Source of the DNA: Infirmifilum sp. NZ
GTDB lineage: Archaea > Thermoproteota > Thermoprotei > Thermofilales > Thermofilaceae
Reading direction: 5' to 3'
DNA: 64,000 nucleotides
Assembly: GCF_022693705.1 (NCBI RefSeq)
Contig: NZ_CP094288.1
Coordinates: forward strand, 1,286,354-1,350,353
The notes beneath the pieces were generated by a model that was not told the DNA's origin, did no database searches, and saw only the letters and a program-made list of their open reading frames with translations. Of this stretch, positions 33,312 to 41,225 are shown piece by piece. Numbering within the stretch: the first letter of the stretch is position 1; every line of letters begins with the position of its first letter. Both the position numbers and the translations under genes were made by a program.

Positions 33312-34538
33312 TCAGGGCTTGGCTAGCTCAATATCTGCAATGTTGAAAGATCTATAGTATGGTTTTGCAACACTCAGTGTTAAGCCCGCAGCGAATGTAA
33401 CTATAATGGCGGCTAGTATGAAGGGTAAGTGGGCGTTTATCTCGGCTATAAATCCCGCTATAGCTGGCATTGCTATCCCTATAAGCCCCCTTACAGCCGC
33501 GAGAGAGCCTAGCAGTGACCCCCTATACTCCTTTGGTATCGTGGAGAATAACACGTCCGTGAAGAAGGGGTCCACGAGCGCGTAGCCGGCGGAGGCCGCC
33601 ATAGCCGCTAGAAGGGCTATTTCAACCTTGTAGGAGAAGCCGAGTAGGAGATCTGCTAGGGCTATAAGGCCCATACCCGATACAAGCAACAGCACCCCGT
33701 ACCTTCTATTATCACGTAGTATTAACGGTAAGACTATTACGGCTGGTAGCGCCGCAAAGGCCTCGTAGTAGGCGAGACCTAGAAGGGGGTTTCCGGCTAT
33801 TTCTACGAAGAGGTTGGCCACCACTAGGGGCTGGCAGAGCTCGAAAGCTACACCGAAGACCATTATCGCTAGACTCATTTTTATAAATGCTTCCGGTATC
33901 CTTCTAAGTAGCAGTTGAGAGACCTTTATCCTTCTCACACCGATTCTCGGAAGCCATGCGAGAGCGAGAAACCCTAACGCCGTAGACGCGAGGGCAAACA
34001 TACCCAGAGAGGTTATCTGAGCATACAGGCTGTCCGACAAGACTGCAAGCACATACCCTATCAAGGGGTACGTCGCGAGCTGTGCCAGATATGGGATCAG
34101 GTTGTGGAGGGCGAAAGCCTTCTCCCTAAACTCCTGCGGGTAGACATCGTACTCGTAGACCTTAAATACGGGGTAGAAGCCTCTCGCCAGCCTCTCAACA
34201 ACAGCTGCCACAACAATTAATAGTAGTATGTTTGCCAAGAACCCGTACATGTAGATAAAGTACGCTACACCCTCAACAAGGGATATAACTGCTATGAATA
34301 CTACTGGCTCGGCTCTATCAAGAACCCTGCCAACGATGGCGTTCACTACAGTTGCTATAGCTGAGGCAGCCGTCAACACGATACCCGCTTCGGCTACACT
34401 TAAACCAGTTGCTAGCATGAGGTAAGGCACTAATATCCACGCGAAGAGCACTGGTACAGTAAGAGCCTGGAACACTATATACCTCTTTGCTGCAACTGGT
34501 AGCCTACTCCACCACTTAGCAATATCCCTGAGCAACAC
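33312..34538 (-). CDS. Major facilitator superfamily transporter
   Basis: 408 residues with about twelve hydrophobic segments in two halves. IVGRVLDRAEPVVFIAVISL after helix 2 stands where the MFS GxxxDRxGRR motif is expected, in weakened form. The helix 4-5 region (YEYDVYPQEFREKAFALHNLIPYLAQLATYPLIG, in pieces) resembles the QxPRRR/archaeal drug or sugar efflux types. Substrate cannot be named. GTG 34538 is only about 12 nt from GTATTTAAGG, so the real start may be slightly downstream. It stands alone, flanked by two noncoding regions. Confidence 0.8.
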   Translation of the reverse strand: MLLRDIAKWWSRLPVAAKRYIVFQALTVPVLFAWILVPYLMLATGLSVAEAGIVLTAASAIATVVNAIVGRVLDRAEPVVFIAVISLVEGVAYFIYMYGFLANILLLIVVAAVVERLARGFYPVFKVYEYDVYPQEFREKAFALHNLIPYLAQLATYPLIGYVLAVLSDSLYAQITSLGMFALASTALGFLALAWLPRIGVRRIKVSQLLLRRIPEAFIKMSLAIMVFGVAFELCQPLVVANLFVEIAGNPLLGLAYYEAFAALPAVIVLPLILRDNRRYGVLLLVSGMGLIALADLLLGFSYKVEIALLAAMAASAGYALVDPFFTDVLFSTIPKEYRGSLLGSLAAVRGLIGIAMPAIAGFIAEINAHLPFILAAIIVTFAAGLTLSVAKPYYRSFNIADIELAKP

Positions 34539-34820
34539 CGATCACCTTAAATACTGGTAGTGCCGCAGTTGGGCGGCTGCTTGCCGTCCTTCTCCTGTAG
34601 CTGTCATGCCATGTTTTCTATTTTGCGCAGGATCAGCTCTCGGCTCTAGCTCTCTCGCGAGGGTCGATAACTTTTTCTGAACCCATGTGCGCTTGGGCGC
34701 TAAACTTTACCTCCTCTTTCACATCTACTATGCTTGTGACTGGCACATTTTAGGGTCCCTCGCACCCCGCACTTCGAGCACTGTGCTAGAGTTTATATAA
34801 CCGGTTAACATTTCTCCTCG

Positions 34821-34885
34821 CGATGATGACGCCGTCCCAGTTGCATGGAGGGGTAGATGACAGCCTCGCGACGATCTGATTTCCT
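34821..34885 (+). ncRNA. Candidate C/D box small RNA
   Basis: TTTATATAA (34792-34800) predicts transcription start near 34822. Immediately there is a perfect box C (ATGATGA, 34823-34829) and, later, a perfect box D (CTGA, 34876-34879). A possible C' (ATGACAG, 34857-34863) leaves exactly 12 nt before D. D' is not clear and the terminal stem is poor. A T-rich run (TTCCTTTCCTTTT) follows as a likely terminator. Length of about 60 nt is typical for archaeal guide RNAs. Confidence 0.4.
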
Positions 34886-34924
34886 TTCCTTTTACCCCGC
34901 GGCTACGCAGAAAGAAAGGAAATC
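34878..34924. repeat. 11-bp perfect inverted repeat before orc1/cdc6
   Basis: GATTTCCTTTC (34878-34888) is mirrored by GAAAGGAAATC (34914-34924) with a 25-nt C/G-containing loop. It could be an origin-protein site, a terminator hairpin for the upstream small RNA, or an operator of orc1/cdc6. Confidence 0.6.
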
Positions 34925-35008
34925 ACACTGAGTTTGAGATAACTTTCAAAGTTTTCATATTCACTGCAACCTTATTAACGCTAAACGAAGGTTTATAGTG
35001 AAGATAAA

Positions 35009-36160
35009 ATGCCCATCTTCGTCAACCCCAGGGCTCTCTCTAGACAGCACATACCTGCGAGGATGCCGCACCGGGAGGCCCAGCTCTCCATGCTCCACTC
35101 GTTTTTCCGGGATATTCAGTCCGAGTCACCGTACTTCAAGGTGGTGCAGCTCATCGGCCCTAAGGGGACTGGGAAGACAACGTCGACCCACCTCCTTCTA
35201 CGCTTATTAGGCTCCATGTCGCCTAGGCTGACCCACGTGTACTTGAACCTCAGAGCCCTCTCCGACCCGTCTCCGTGGCTCGTCTATTCCCAGCTACTAT
35301 CAAGGGTGGGGGGTAAGGTTTCGCGGAGCCTTAGTGCTGGCGAGGTTTTCGAGAAATTCATCTCGCACCTACAAAGGTACGCGGACCGCATATACGTGAT
35401 AACAATAGACGAGGCAGACCAGCTTACCGGATACCGCTCTCTGCACGGGGGTCGTATAGTCTACAACCTTGCACGTCTACCAGAGTTTGGCGTCGAGAAC
35501 GTGAGCGGTGTGATCTTCATCTCGCGAGAGGAAGGGTGGGCCTACCACCTGGCCCCTGAAGAACAATCCTCCCTAGGGGCCCTTGCGGTCAAATACCCTG
35601 CGTACACGCGCGACCAGCTCGTGGATATCATACTTTTTCGCGCCGGTGAAGCGTGCGCTCCTGGCGCCCTACCCGAGGCTGTTGCAGAATACCTGGCAGA
35701 AGTCACCGAGGCGATGTTTGAGTCGGACGTCAGGCGGGCGCTGGACCTCCTACTGCTGGCCGGGCAGATCGCCGAGTCCGAGGGCGCTGAGGCAATCTCC
35801 CTAGAGCACGTTAACAAAGCCGTTGCCCAGAGCATGCGCGAAAAGTTTTTGTTCTCCCAGAGCATCGAGCAGCTTGGGACGGCCGAGAAAATAGTGCTCT
35901 TGGCTTTGCTCTTCGCGTCGCGCCAGCTGAACCAGAACTTCGTAACTCTAAGGGACATACAGAAGCACGTCGCGCTGATATGCGAAAACCTCGGCATAAA
36001 GCCTCTCTCGCAACGCGAGCAGGATGAGGCCCTGCAGCGCTTAAGCGACGAGGGCTACATCCAGTTTCGCGGCCCCCTGAAGATATACCCAACGGTCTTC
36101 CCAGCCTACTCAGATCCTTCGCTGCTCGCGGGCCGGTTACTCGGAAGAAGAATCGGCTAA
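35009..36160 (+). CDS. Orc1/Cdc6 replication initiator
   Basis: 383 residues. N-terminal FVNPRALSRQHIPARMPHRE (arginine-rich approach to the AAA+ fold), Walker A GPKGTGKTT at residues 50-58, Walker B ITIDEADQL near 131-139, sensor regions, and a C-terminal winged helix (LLALLFASRQ ... DEALQRLSDEGYIQ). It binds origins and loads MCM. ATG 35009 lies about 17-36 nt after two TATA-like stretches (CTTATTAA, GTTTATA). Position beside a long noncoding region with an inverted repeat is typical for an origin. Confidence 0.93.
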   Translation: MPIFVNPRALSRQHIPARMPHREAQLSMLHSFFRDIQSESPYFKVVQLIGPKGTGKTTSTHLLLRLLGSMSPRLTHVYLNLRALSDPSPWLVYSQLLSRVGGKVSRSLSAGEVFEKFISHLQRYADRIYVITIDEADQLTGYRSLHGGRIVYNLARLPEFGVENVSGVIFISREEGWAYHLAPEEQSSLGALAVKYPAYTRDQLVDIILFRAGEACAPGALPEAVAEYLAEVTEAMFESDVRRALDLLLLAGQIAESEGAEAISLEHVNKAVAQSMREKFLFSQSIEQLGTAEKIVLLALLFASRQLNQNFVTLRDIQKHVALICENLGIKPLSQREQDEALQRLSDEGYIQFRGPLKIYPTVFPAYSDPSLLAGRLLGRRIG

Positions 36161-36195
36161 GCAAAGAACTTAAAGCCCGTGGGAAGGTTGTTTGC

Positions 36196-36783
36196 GTGGT
36201 GGCCAGCCAAAGGACTGTGAGAAAGTTGGGGAAAGTGCTGAGCTTCAGGCTGAGCTACCTACAGAGGCTTCTCTCCGGGGAGAAGACAACGACGATTAGA
36301 AAGGGCATAGTCCAGCCGCTTCACCAAGAAGTTTTCCTCGAGAGTAACGGCCAGATATACGGCGAGGCCCAAGTCAAATCCTTGAGGTTCACACGCGTAT
36401 CCGAGCTTACCGACGAGGACGCAAAGAAAGACGGCTTCAGTAGCAAGAAGGATCTACTAGATGCTTTACGGGAGATATATCCCGACTTGAACGACGACGA
36501 CTGGGTGACCATAATCTCGCTCGACAACATCACGAGGTACTCGTCTCCCATAAAAGCGGGAGAGCTCGAGACCCTAAGCGCTACCGATTATTCTCTAGTG
36601 GCGCGCCTCGCACTGGCACATGGGCTGGCTGAAACACGAGAACAGCGCGCGGTGCTGGCTAAGCTAGCACTAGGCCGCACTTTGCAGGAGGTCGCGAACG
36701 AGCTTAAGATCCCGGAAGCTAAAATCAAGGCCTTTATCAGAGAGTGCGCTCTCAAGTTGCGTGAACGAGGCGCCCTGAAGTAA
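36196..36783 (+). CDS. ASCH-domain protein fused to a helix-turn-helix
   Basis: 195 residues. The first 110 residues form an ASCH (PUA-like) domain, an RNA-binding beta barrel: KVLSFRLSYLQRLLSGEKTTTIRKG is the typical entry motif, and GEAQVKSLRFTRVSEL and DDDWVTIISLDNI follow. The last 65 residues (LAHGLAETREQRAVLAKLALGRTLQEVANELKIPEAKIKAFIREC, in two helices pairs) look like a sigma-factor region 4 type helix-turn-helix. The combination suggests an RNA- and DNA-binding regulator. GTG start with ACTTAAAG about 27 nt upstream. It directly follows orc1/cdc6. Confidence 0.75.
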   Translation: MVASQRTVRKLGKVLSFRLSYLQRLLSGEKTTTIRKGIVQPLHQEVFLESNGQIYGEAQVKSLRFTRVSELTDEDAKKDGFSSKKDLLDALREIYPDLNDDDWVTIISLDNITRYSSPIKAGELETLSATDYSLVARLALAHGLAETREQRAVLAKLALGRTLQEVANELKIPEAKIKAFIRECALKLRERGALK

Positions 36784-36914
36784 TCTCCCACCTACTTGCC
36801 AACGGCGTCTCCAGTTTATCTGTATATTCATGAAGCCAAGCAACCGTCCCAAGCGGGTGAGTGGGCCAGTAGGTAATGCTTAAAACAACGCGGATGCCAA
36901 GAGTCGATGGTGCA

Positions 36915-37916
36915 ATGCTTAGCTCTAAGGCTTTCACGGCTATAATTACGCATGGGGACCTCGATGGCCTAGCATCTGCCGCTATTGTGGTAGCCCACCT
37001 CATGCACATTAACCCACATCTTAAGTACAGGGTCTACTTCTCTCAGCCCTTCTCCCTGCACCTTACGCTGGGCCGAGTTGACCTTCAGGCCCTGCAGAAA
37101 CTATACATCCTTGATATAGCCGTAGACGTTGAACACTGGATCACGGTATCGCAGGTGCTGTCAGAGCTCTCAAAGCGGCTTGAAGTCGTGTGGGTTGACC
37201 ACCATCCCTCGACGATATCCAAGAGAGCCGATCTTGAAGCAATAGGGGTAAAGGTTACGGCCGAGCAGGCACCCGCTACGGCCACGCTCCTCAGGGAAAT
37301 AGTCAACGAGACAGAGGATCCTGTTTTCTACGAGAAGCTGGTGCGACTGGCGGAGATCTCTGATGCTCCGGCAGCTCCTGATGACGCGGAACTCGCCTCC
37401 GCAGTAGAAGTGCTGTCAGGCTCTTTAGCCCTCGAGCCTCAAGACGAGGATTTCAAGCGCCTCTTGATAGGGTACTGGGTAAAAAAGCGCGTTCTTGTAC
37501 CAGAGGAGGCCGTGGAGAGGTTTGAGGCCGCGGAAGAAAAAGCCCGGAGGCTCTACGAGGAGGCAACGAATCGAGTAGTGTACGACTCGCCCCTACTGCG
37601 CGTGATAGACCTGCGCGAGACACGCGTATACGGTTTCGCGGGCAGAATAGCCTCGCATCAGGCAAAGGTGGAGGGCAAGACCGTGCTGCTGATGTTCAGG
37701 ATCGGCTCAGACTCCGTCGTGATCACTGGGAGGGCTCCTGAGGAGGTGGGCGTAGACCTCCTTGGGGTGTTCGCGAAAGTGGCTAGAGAGTGGGGTGGGT
37801 CTGGCGGGGGCCACCCGCATGCCGCGTCTATCCGCTTGCCAGCAGGGTTAGCCGACAAAGTCCTAGACAGGATCATCGGTGAGCTTGAGGCTAGCTTATC
37901 GAAACGCGCTTTATAG
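36915..37916 (+). CDS. DHH/DHHA1 family phosphoesterase (RecJ/GAN-like)
   Basis: About 333 residues from ATG 36915. Motifs: THGDLDGLASA (motif I, in place of HxDxDG), LDIAVD (motif II), VDHHPS (DHH motif III) and GSGGGHPHAAS (the DHHA1 GGGH motif). These are Mn-dependent phosphoesterases; archaeal relatives include the GINS-associated nuclease GAN, RecJ-like single-strand exonucleases and NrnA-type oligonucleotide hydrolases. The first motif is THGDLDG, with His and both Asp intact. CTTAAAAC near 36879 makes ATG 36915 the best start; ATGs at 36876 and 36894 lie inside or too near the box. Confidence 0.85.
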   Translation: MLSSKAFTAIITHGDLDGLASAAIVVAHLMHINPHLKYRVYFSQPFSLHLTLGRVDLQALQKLYILDIAVDVEHWITVSQVLSELSKRLEVVWVDHHPSTISKRADLEAIGVKVTAEQAPATATLLREIVNETEDPVFYEKLVRLAEISDAPAAPDDAELASAVEVLSGSLALEPQDEDFKRLLIGYWVKKRVLVPEEAVERFEAAEEKARRLYEEATNRVVYDSPLLRVIDLRETRVYGFAGRIASHQAKVEGKTVLLMFRIGSDSVVITGRAPEEVGVDLLGVFAKVAREWGGSGGGHPHAASIRLPAGLADKVLDRIIGELEASLSKRAL

Positions 37917-38463
37917 CCGGGTGTTGGAGTATCTTATCGATTACTTCGCCGGGTACACCTGAGGATACAATCACGTAGAGTTTCGGCTCCTCGTAGAGGG
38001 TAGGATCCTCAGCCACCACCTGCAAAATGTTAATCCCCTTCTCCGCTAAGGCTGAGGCAACCCAAGCGAGTATGCCGGGCCTGTCCTCGTGCGTTTCAAT
38101 GATCAGACACCTGTAGCCAAGCAGCTTGGCGACGTTGACCAGCGATGGACCAGCTGGTCTGAGCCCGGAGTAAAACTCTCTGAGGAACTCATCGCTGAGT
38201 ATAAGCCGCACAGTCTCAAGGACAGTCCTCCTGTCTACTCCAGCCTCCTGGGCTACGGATTTGTACGGGACTTTTATCTTTTCTCCTACGTAGATCATGC
38301 CGTCGCGCACGCTTAACCCGTACTTGAGCAGAACCTTAAGCACCTCTAGCTTCTTCTCGTGGCCCTTCACGGCTTCCTCGAATCTACTGAGCAGACTGCT
38401 ACCCACATCTAGGAATCCCGCTAACTTACCTTTATTAGTTACCTCTCTCCTGAAGCGAAACAT
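37891..38463 (-). CDS. ACT-domain transcription regulator (HTH + ACT)
   Basis: About 190 residues from ATG 38463. The N-terminal half has a helix-turn-helix (KSVAQEAGVDRRTVLETVRLI) and the C-terminal 80 residues are an ACT domain (LIIETHEDRPGILAWVASALAEKGINILQVV). Such proteins sense amino acids through ACT and control biosynthetic genes. It is divergent from trpB2 with only 43 bp between start codons and a 16-bp palindrome inside, so aromatic amino-acid control of trpB2 is the likely job. Its end overlaps the DHH gene by 26 nt. Confidence 0.8.
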   Translation of the reverse strand: MFRFRREVTNKGKLAGFLDVGSSLLSRFEEAVKGHEKKLEVLKVLLKYGLSVRDGMIYVGEKIKVPYKSVAQEAGVDRRTVLETVRLILSDEFLREFYSGLRPAGPSLVNVAKLLGYRCLIIETHEDRPGILAWVASALAEKGINILQVVAEDPTLYEEPKLYVIVSSGVPGEVIDKILQHPAIKRVSIS

Positions 38464-38466
38464 TTT

Positions 38467-38487
38467 TATACTAAGAAGTATAAACAT
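38467..38487. promoter_or_regulatory. Palindromic operator over divergent promoter (ACT regulator / trpB2)
   Basis: TATACT-aaga-AGTATA (38467-38482) is a perfect 6-bp inverted repeat with a 4-nt centre. It overlaps GTATAAAC, the TATA box about 25 nt before the leaderless trpB2 ATG 38507, and ends four bases before the regulator ATG 38463. Binding of a dimeric regulator here would block both promoters. Confidence 0.6.
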
Positions 38488-38506
38488 GTGAATCTGTGAA
38501 CAAAAA

Positions 38507-39886
38507 ATGACAAAAAAGTACACTATTGATGAAAACCTGTTGCCGCGCGCGTGGTACAACATCCTGCCCGATCTTCCTGAGCCTCTTCCTCCGCCCCGCA
38601 GCCCGGCAACGGGTGAACCCGTTAAGCCGGAGGAGCTTGAAGCTATTTTCCCGAAAGAGATCGTGAGGCAGGAGGTTTCAACGGAGAGGTTCGTGCCGAT
38701 ACCGGAGGAGGTTCGCGAAGTTTACCTGATCTGGAGGCCCACTCCTTTAGTGAGGGCTACGCGCCTCGAGAAGGCTCTCAAAACGCCCGCAAGGATCTAC
38801 TTCAAATACGAAGGTGTGAGTCCTCCGGGGAGCCACAAGCCTAACACGGCAGTGGCGCAGGCTTTCTACAATGCAAGGGAAGGTGTCGAGAGGCTCACCA
38901 CGGAAACGGGTGCTGGGCAGTGGGGGAGCGCGCTCGCCTTCGGTACAAACCTCTTCGGCCTCAAGCTGACGGTGTACATGGTCAGGGCGAGCTACGAGCA
39001 GAAGCCTTACCGCGCGGTTCTGATGCGGACCTGGGGGGCTGAGGTTGTGCCGAGTCCCAGCAACAGGACTAGGTTTGGCAGAGAGATACTTGAAAGAGAG
39101 CCTTCCCATCCTGGCTCGCTGGGGATAGCGATAAGCGAGGCCATAGAGGATGCCTTGACGCACGAAAACACCAAGTACAGTCTCGGAAGCGTATTGAACC
39201 ATGTCCTCATGCACCAGACTGTGATCGGGCTCGAAGCCATCGAGCAGATGAAACAGGCCGACGACTTCCCCGACTTCGTCGTAGGGTGCGTGGGAGGGGG
39301 GAGCAACTTCGCGGGCTTAGCTTACCCCTTCTACATGCTTGTGCGCGACAAGAAAGCCCCGAAGGACGTCAGGTTCATAGCAGTCGAGCCTACAGCGGCG
39401 CCGTCTCTCACAAAGGGAGAGTACATGTACGACTTCGGGGACACCGCGGGGCTAACCCCCCTCCTGAAAATGTACACGCTGGGCCACGACTACGTGCCTC
39501 CTCCAATCCACGCCGGAGGACTAAGGTACCACGGCGCTGCTCCTACCCTCAGCCTCCTCAAGAAACACGGGCTTTTCGAAAGCACGGCCTACGACCAAGT
39601 ATCCGTGTTCGACGCTGCTGTGATGTTTGCGCGGACCGAAGGCATAGTCCCCGCACCTGAGAGCGCTCACGCCATAAGAGCTGCCATAGACCTAGCGCTA
39701 GAAGCTCGCAGGAAGAACGAGGAGAGAGTCATACTGTTTAACCTGAGCGGCCATGGCCTGCTGGACTTAGCGGCCTACTCAGAGTATTTCGAGGGAAAGC
39801 TACCCGCATACGAGTATCCCAAGGAGAAGGTCAACGAGTCCATTGAGAGGCTGAAAAGGCGCCTCGAACAGCTCCACCTCGCCTAA
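38507..39886 (+). CDS. trpB2: Tryptophan synthase beta chain 2
   Basis: 459 residues, longer than TrpB1, as expected for TrpB2. The PLP lysine is Lys111 in [26 protein letters not shown] and the glycine loop VGGGSNFAG bind the cofactor phosphate. The N-terminal 60 residues with [19 protein letters not shown] are TrpB2-specific. It makes tryptophan from indole and serine; TrpB2 enzymes often work without TrpA, scavenging indole. Regulated presumably by the divergent ACT-domain protein. ATG is leaderless from the palindrome-overlapping TATA box. Confidence 0.95.
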   Translation: MTKKYTIDENLLPRAWYNILPDLPEPLPPPRSPATGEPVKPEELEAIFPKEIVRQEVSTERFVPIPEEVREVYLIWRPTPLVRATRLEKALKTPARIYFKYEGVSPPGSHKPNTAVAQAFYNAREGVERLTTETGAGQWGSALAFGTNLFGLKLTVYMVRASYEQKPYRAVLMRTWGAEVVPSPSNRTRFGREILEREPSHPGSLGIAISEAIEDALTHENTKYSLGSVLNHVLMHQTVIGLEAIEQMKQADDFPDFVVGCVGGGSNFAGLAYPFYMLVRDKKAPKDVRFIAVEPTAAPSLTKGEYMYDFGDTAGLTPLLKMYTLGHDYVPPPIHAGGLRYHGAAPTLSLLKKHGLFESTAYDQVSVFDAAVMFARTEGIVPAPESAHAIRAAIDLALEARRKNEERVILFNLSGHGLLDLAAYSEYFEGKLPAYEYPKEKVNESIERLKRRLEQLHLA

Positions 39887-39996
39887 CGGGCCTCAACGTA
39901 GTGTAGATAAGAGTGAAGGAGTAAACTAGGCCTCGCTGCTAGGGGGAGGGGAGCCGTGGCGATGTTTTTATTAGCTGTCTTCGCTAATAGCTTCCC

Positions 39997-40962
39997 GTGA
40001 GAGCTCTGGCTTCTGCGCCCGGGAAGGTCATCCTTTTCGGCGAGCATTTCGTGGTGGAGGACCAGCCCGCAGTGGCTGTAGCTATCTCGCTGAGGGCCCG
40101 TGTGAGAGCCGAGCTTACCGGAGACAGCGTGATAAGGGTGTCAAGCAGGAACTTGAAAGCCACAGGGAAATACTCTATCCCTCCTGCTGAAGAAAAAGAC
40201 CCGCTGTATCCTGTTGCCTACGCCGCCTATCTAGCCATGAATAAGGCCGGGGAAACTCGAGGCGTAAACATTGAAGTCGACTCAGAAATACCTCCAGGCG
40301 CAGGGATGGGTTCGTCGGCGGCCGTTGCGGTAGCCACGGTTGCCGCCACTGCGGGCGCTCTGGGCCTCGAGCTATCCCTCGATGAGGTCTCCAAGCTGGC
40401 TCTCGAATCCGAGAAAATTGTTCACGGGAAGCCCAGCGGTATAGACAACACGATCGCCACCTTCGGCGGTGCGATAGCCTACAGGAAGAGCGAAGGCTTC
40501 GTAAAGCTAAACGTGGATTTCAGCGACCTTGTTCTTGTGTTAGCCGATACCGGCAAGCCCAGGAACACGGGAGAGCTTGTGAAACGAGTGCTAACCCTCA
40601 AGGCAGCTTTCCCAAGCGTGTTCGAACCACTCTACTACGCTGCTGGAAGACTCGCGGTGGAGGCAGCCAAGCTTATGGAGCGGGGAGACTGGGAGGCAGT
40701 AGGCTCCCTAATGAACGTAAACCACGGGCTGCTCTCAGCAATAGGGGTATCGACCCTTGAGTTAGAGAACCTAGTATACAGCGCCCGAAGGGCTGGAGCT
40801 CTCGGAGCGAAGCTGACCGGAGCGGGCGGGGGAGGCTTTATTGTGGCACTTTGCAAGAAAGGTGAGGAAACGACAGTTGTTCAGGAGCTGGAGAGAGCCA
40901 GCCCGAGAGTGCTCGTGAGCGGGGTCTCTGAAAGAGGAGTGATCGTTGAAGCGAAAAGTTGA
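39997..40962 (+). CDS. mvk: Mevalonate kinase
   Basis: 321 residues, GHMP kinase family. APGKVILFGEHFVV (motif 1), PPGAGMGSSAAVAVA (ATP-binding motif 2), and KLTGAGGGGFIVAL (motif 3) are all present; VHGKPSGIDNTIATFGG contains the catalytic Asp. It phosphorylates mevalonate in the archaeal isoprenoid pathway that supplies membrane lipids, linking functionally with the geranylgeranyl reductase at 0.9 kb. GTG 39997 lies about 30 nt after TTTTATTA, so leaderless. Confidence 0.95.
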   Translation: MRALASAPGKVILFGEHFVVEDQPAVAVAISLRARVRAELTGDSVIRVSSRNLKATGKYSIPPAEEKDPLYPVAYAAYLAMNKAGETRGVNIEVDSEIPPGAGMGSSAAVAVATVAATAGALGLELSLDEVSKLALESEKIVHGKPSGIDNTIATFGGAIAYRKSEGFVKLNVDFSDLVLVLADTGKPRNTGELVKRVLTLKAAFPSVFEPLYYAAGRLAVEAAKLMERGDWEAVGSLMNVNHGLLSAIGVSTLELENLVYSARRAGALGAKLTGAGGGGFIVALCKKGEETTVVQELERASPRVLVSGVSERGVIVEAKS

Positions 40963-41083
40963 TAAACCACCATTAGACAAGTAGAGCCGGGAGGCGCGGT
41001 TTCCGCCTCCGCGGAGCCTCAAACGGCTTTCGCGCGGCGCGTAGAGGAGATAAGTAGGTACGGCCATAAGAGGAGAGATCTGA
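40963..41083. other. Spacer with a strong hairpin upstream of tRNA-Thr
   Basis: GGAGGCG and CGCCTCC (about 40991-41011) form a 7-bp hairpin just after mevalonate kinase, a possible transcription end. GATAAGTA near 41050 may be the tRNA promoter box. Confidence 0.35.
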
Positions 41084-41179
41084 GCCCCGGTAGCTCAGCT
41101 AGGTAGAGCACCGCTCTGGTAAACCTAGCCCTTAGGTGCAGAGAGGCGGGGGTCCCGGGTTCAAACCCCGGCCGGGGCT
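41084..41179 (+). tRNA. tRNA-Thr (anticodon GGT) with a 22-nt intron
   Basis: Acceptor GCCCCGG/CCGGGGC with U73 discriminator (usual for archaeal tRNA-Thr), D-arm GCTC/GAGC, T-arm CCGGG TTCAAAC CCCGG. Anticodon GGT at 41118-41120 on the stem CCGCT/GGCGG. Removing the intron 41122-41143 leaves a 74-nt mature tRNA. No CCA encoded. Confidence 0.93.
41122..41143 (+). other. tRNA-Thr(GGT) intron at 37/38, relaxed bulge-helix-bulge
   Basis: Inner stem ACCTA/TAGGT is perfect. The central helix pairs CTG (41116-41118) with CAG (41139-41141), but the fourth pair would be G41119 with G41138, a mismatch. Bulges TAA (41120-41122) and AGA (41142-41144) sit at the expected places, with cuts giving this intron. 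Confidence 0.85.
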
Positions 41180-41225
41180 CTAAGCGCGAAAAGTATTTTT
41201 CCCTTTAATACCGTGATGTGCTGGC

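Larger units (their letters stand above)
34539..35008. other. 470-bp noncoding region upstream of orc1/cdc6; candidate replication origin
   Basis: The longest gene-free stretch in the window. It contains a strong TATA box (34792-34800), a C/D-like RNA element just after it, an 11-bp perfect inverted repeat (34878-34888 with 34914-34924, 25-nt loop), and a following A/T-rich stretch (about 34925-35008) directly before orc1/cdc6. In archaea, replication origins commonly lie beside orc1/cdc6 genes and carry inverted repeats bound by Orc1 next to an unwinding element. No classic ORB sequence with its G-string was recognised. Confidence 0.4.
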
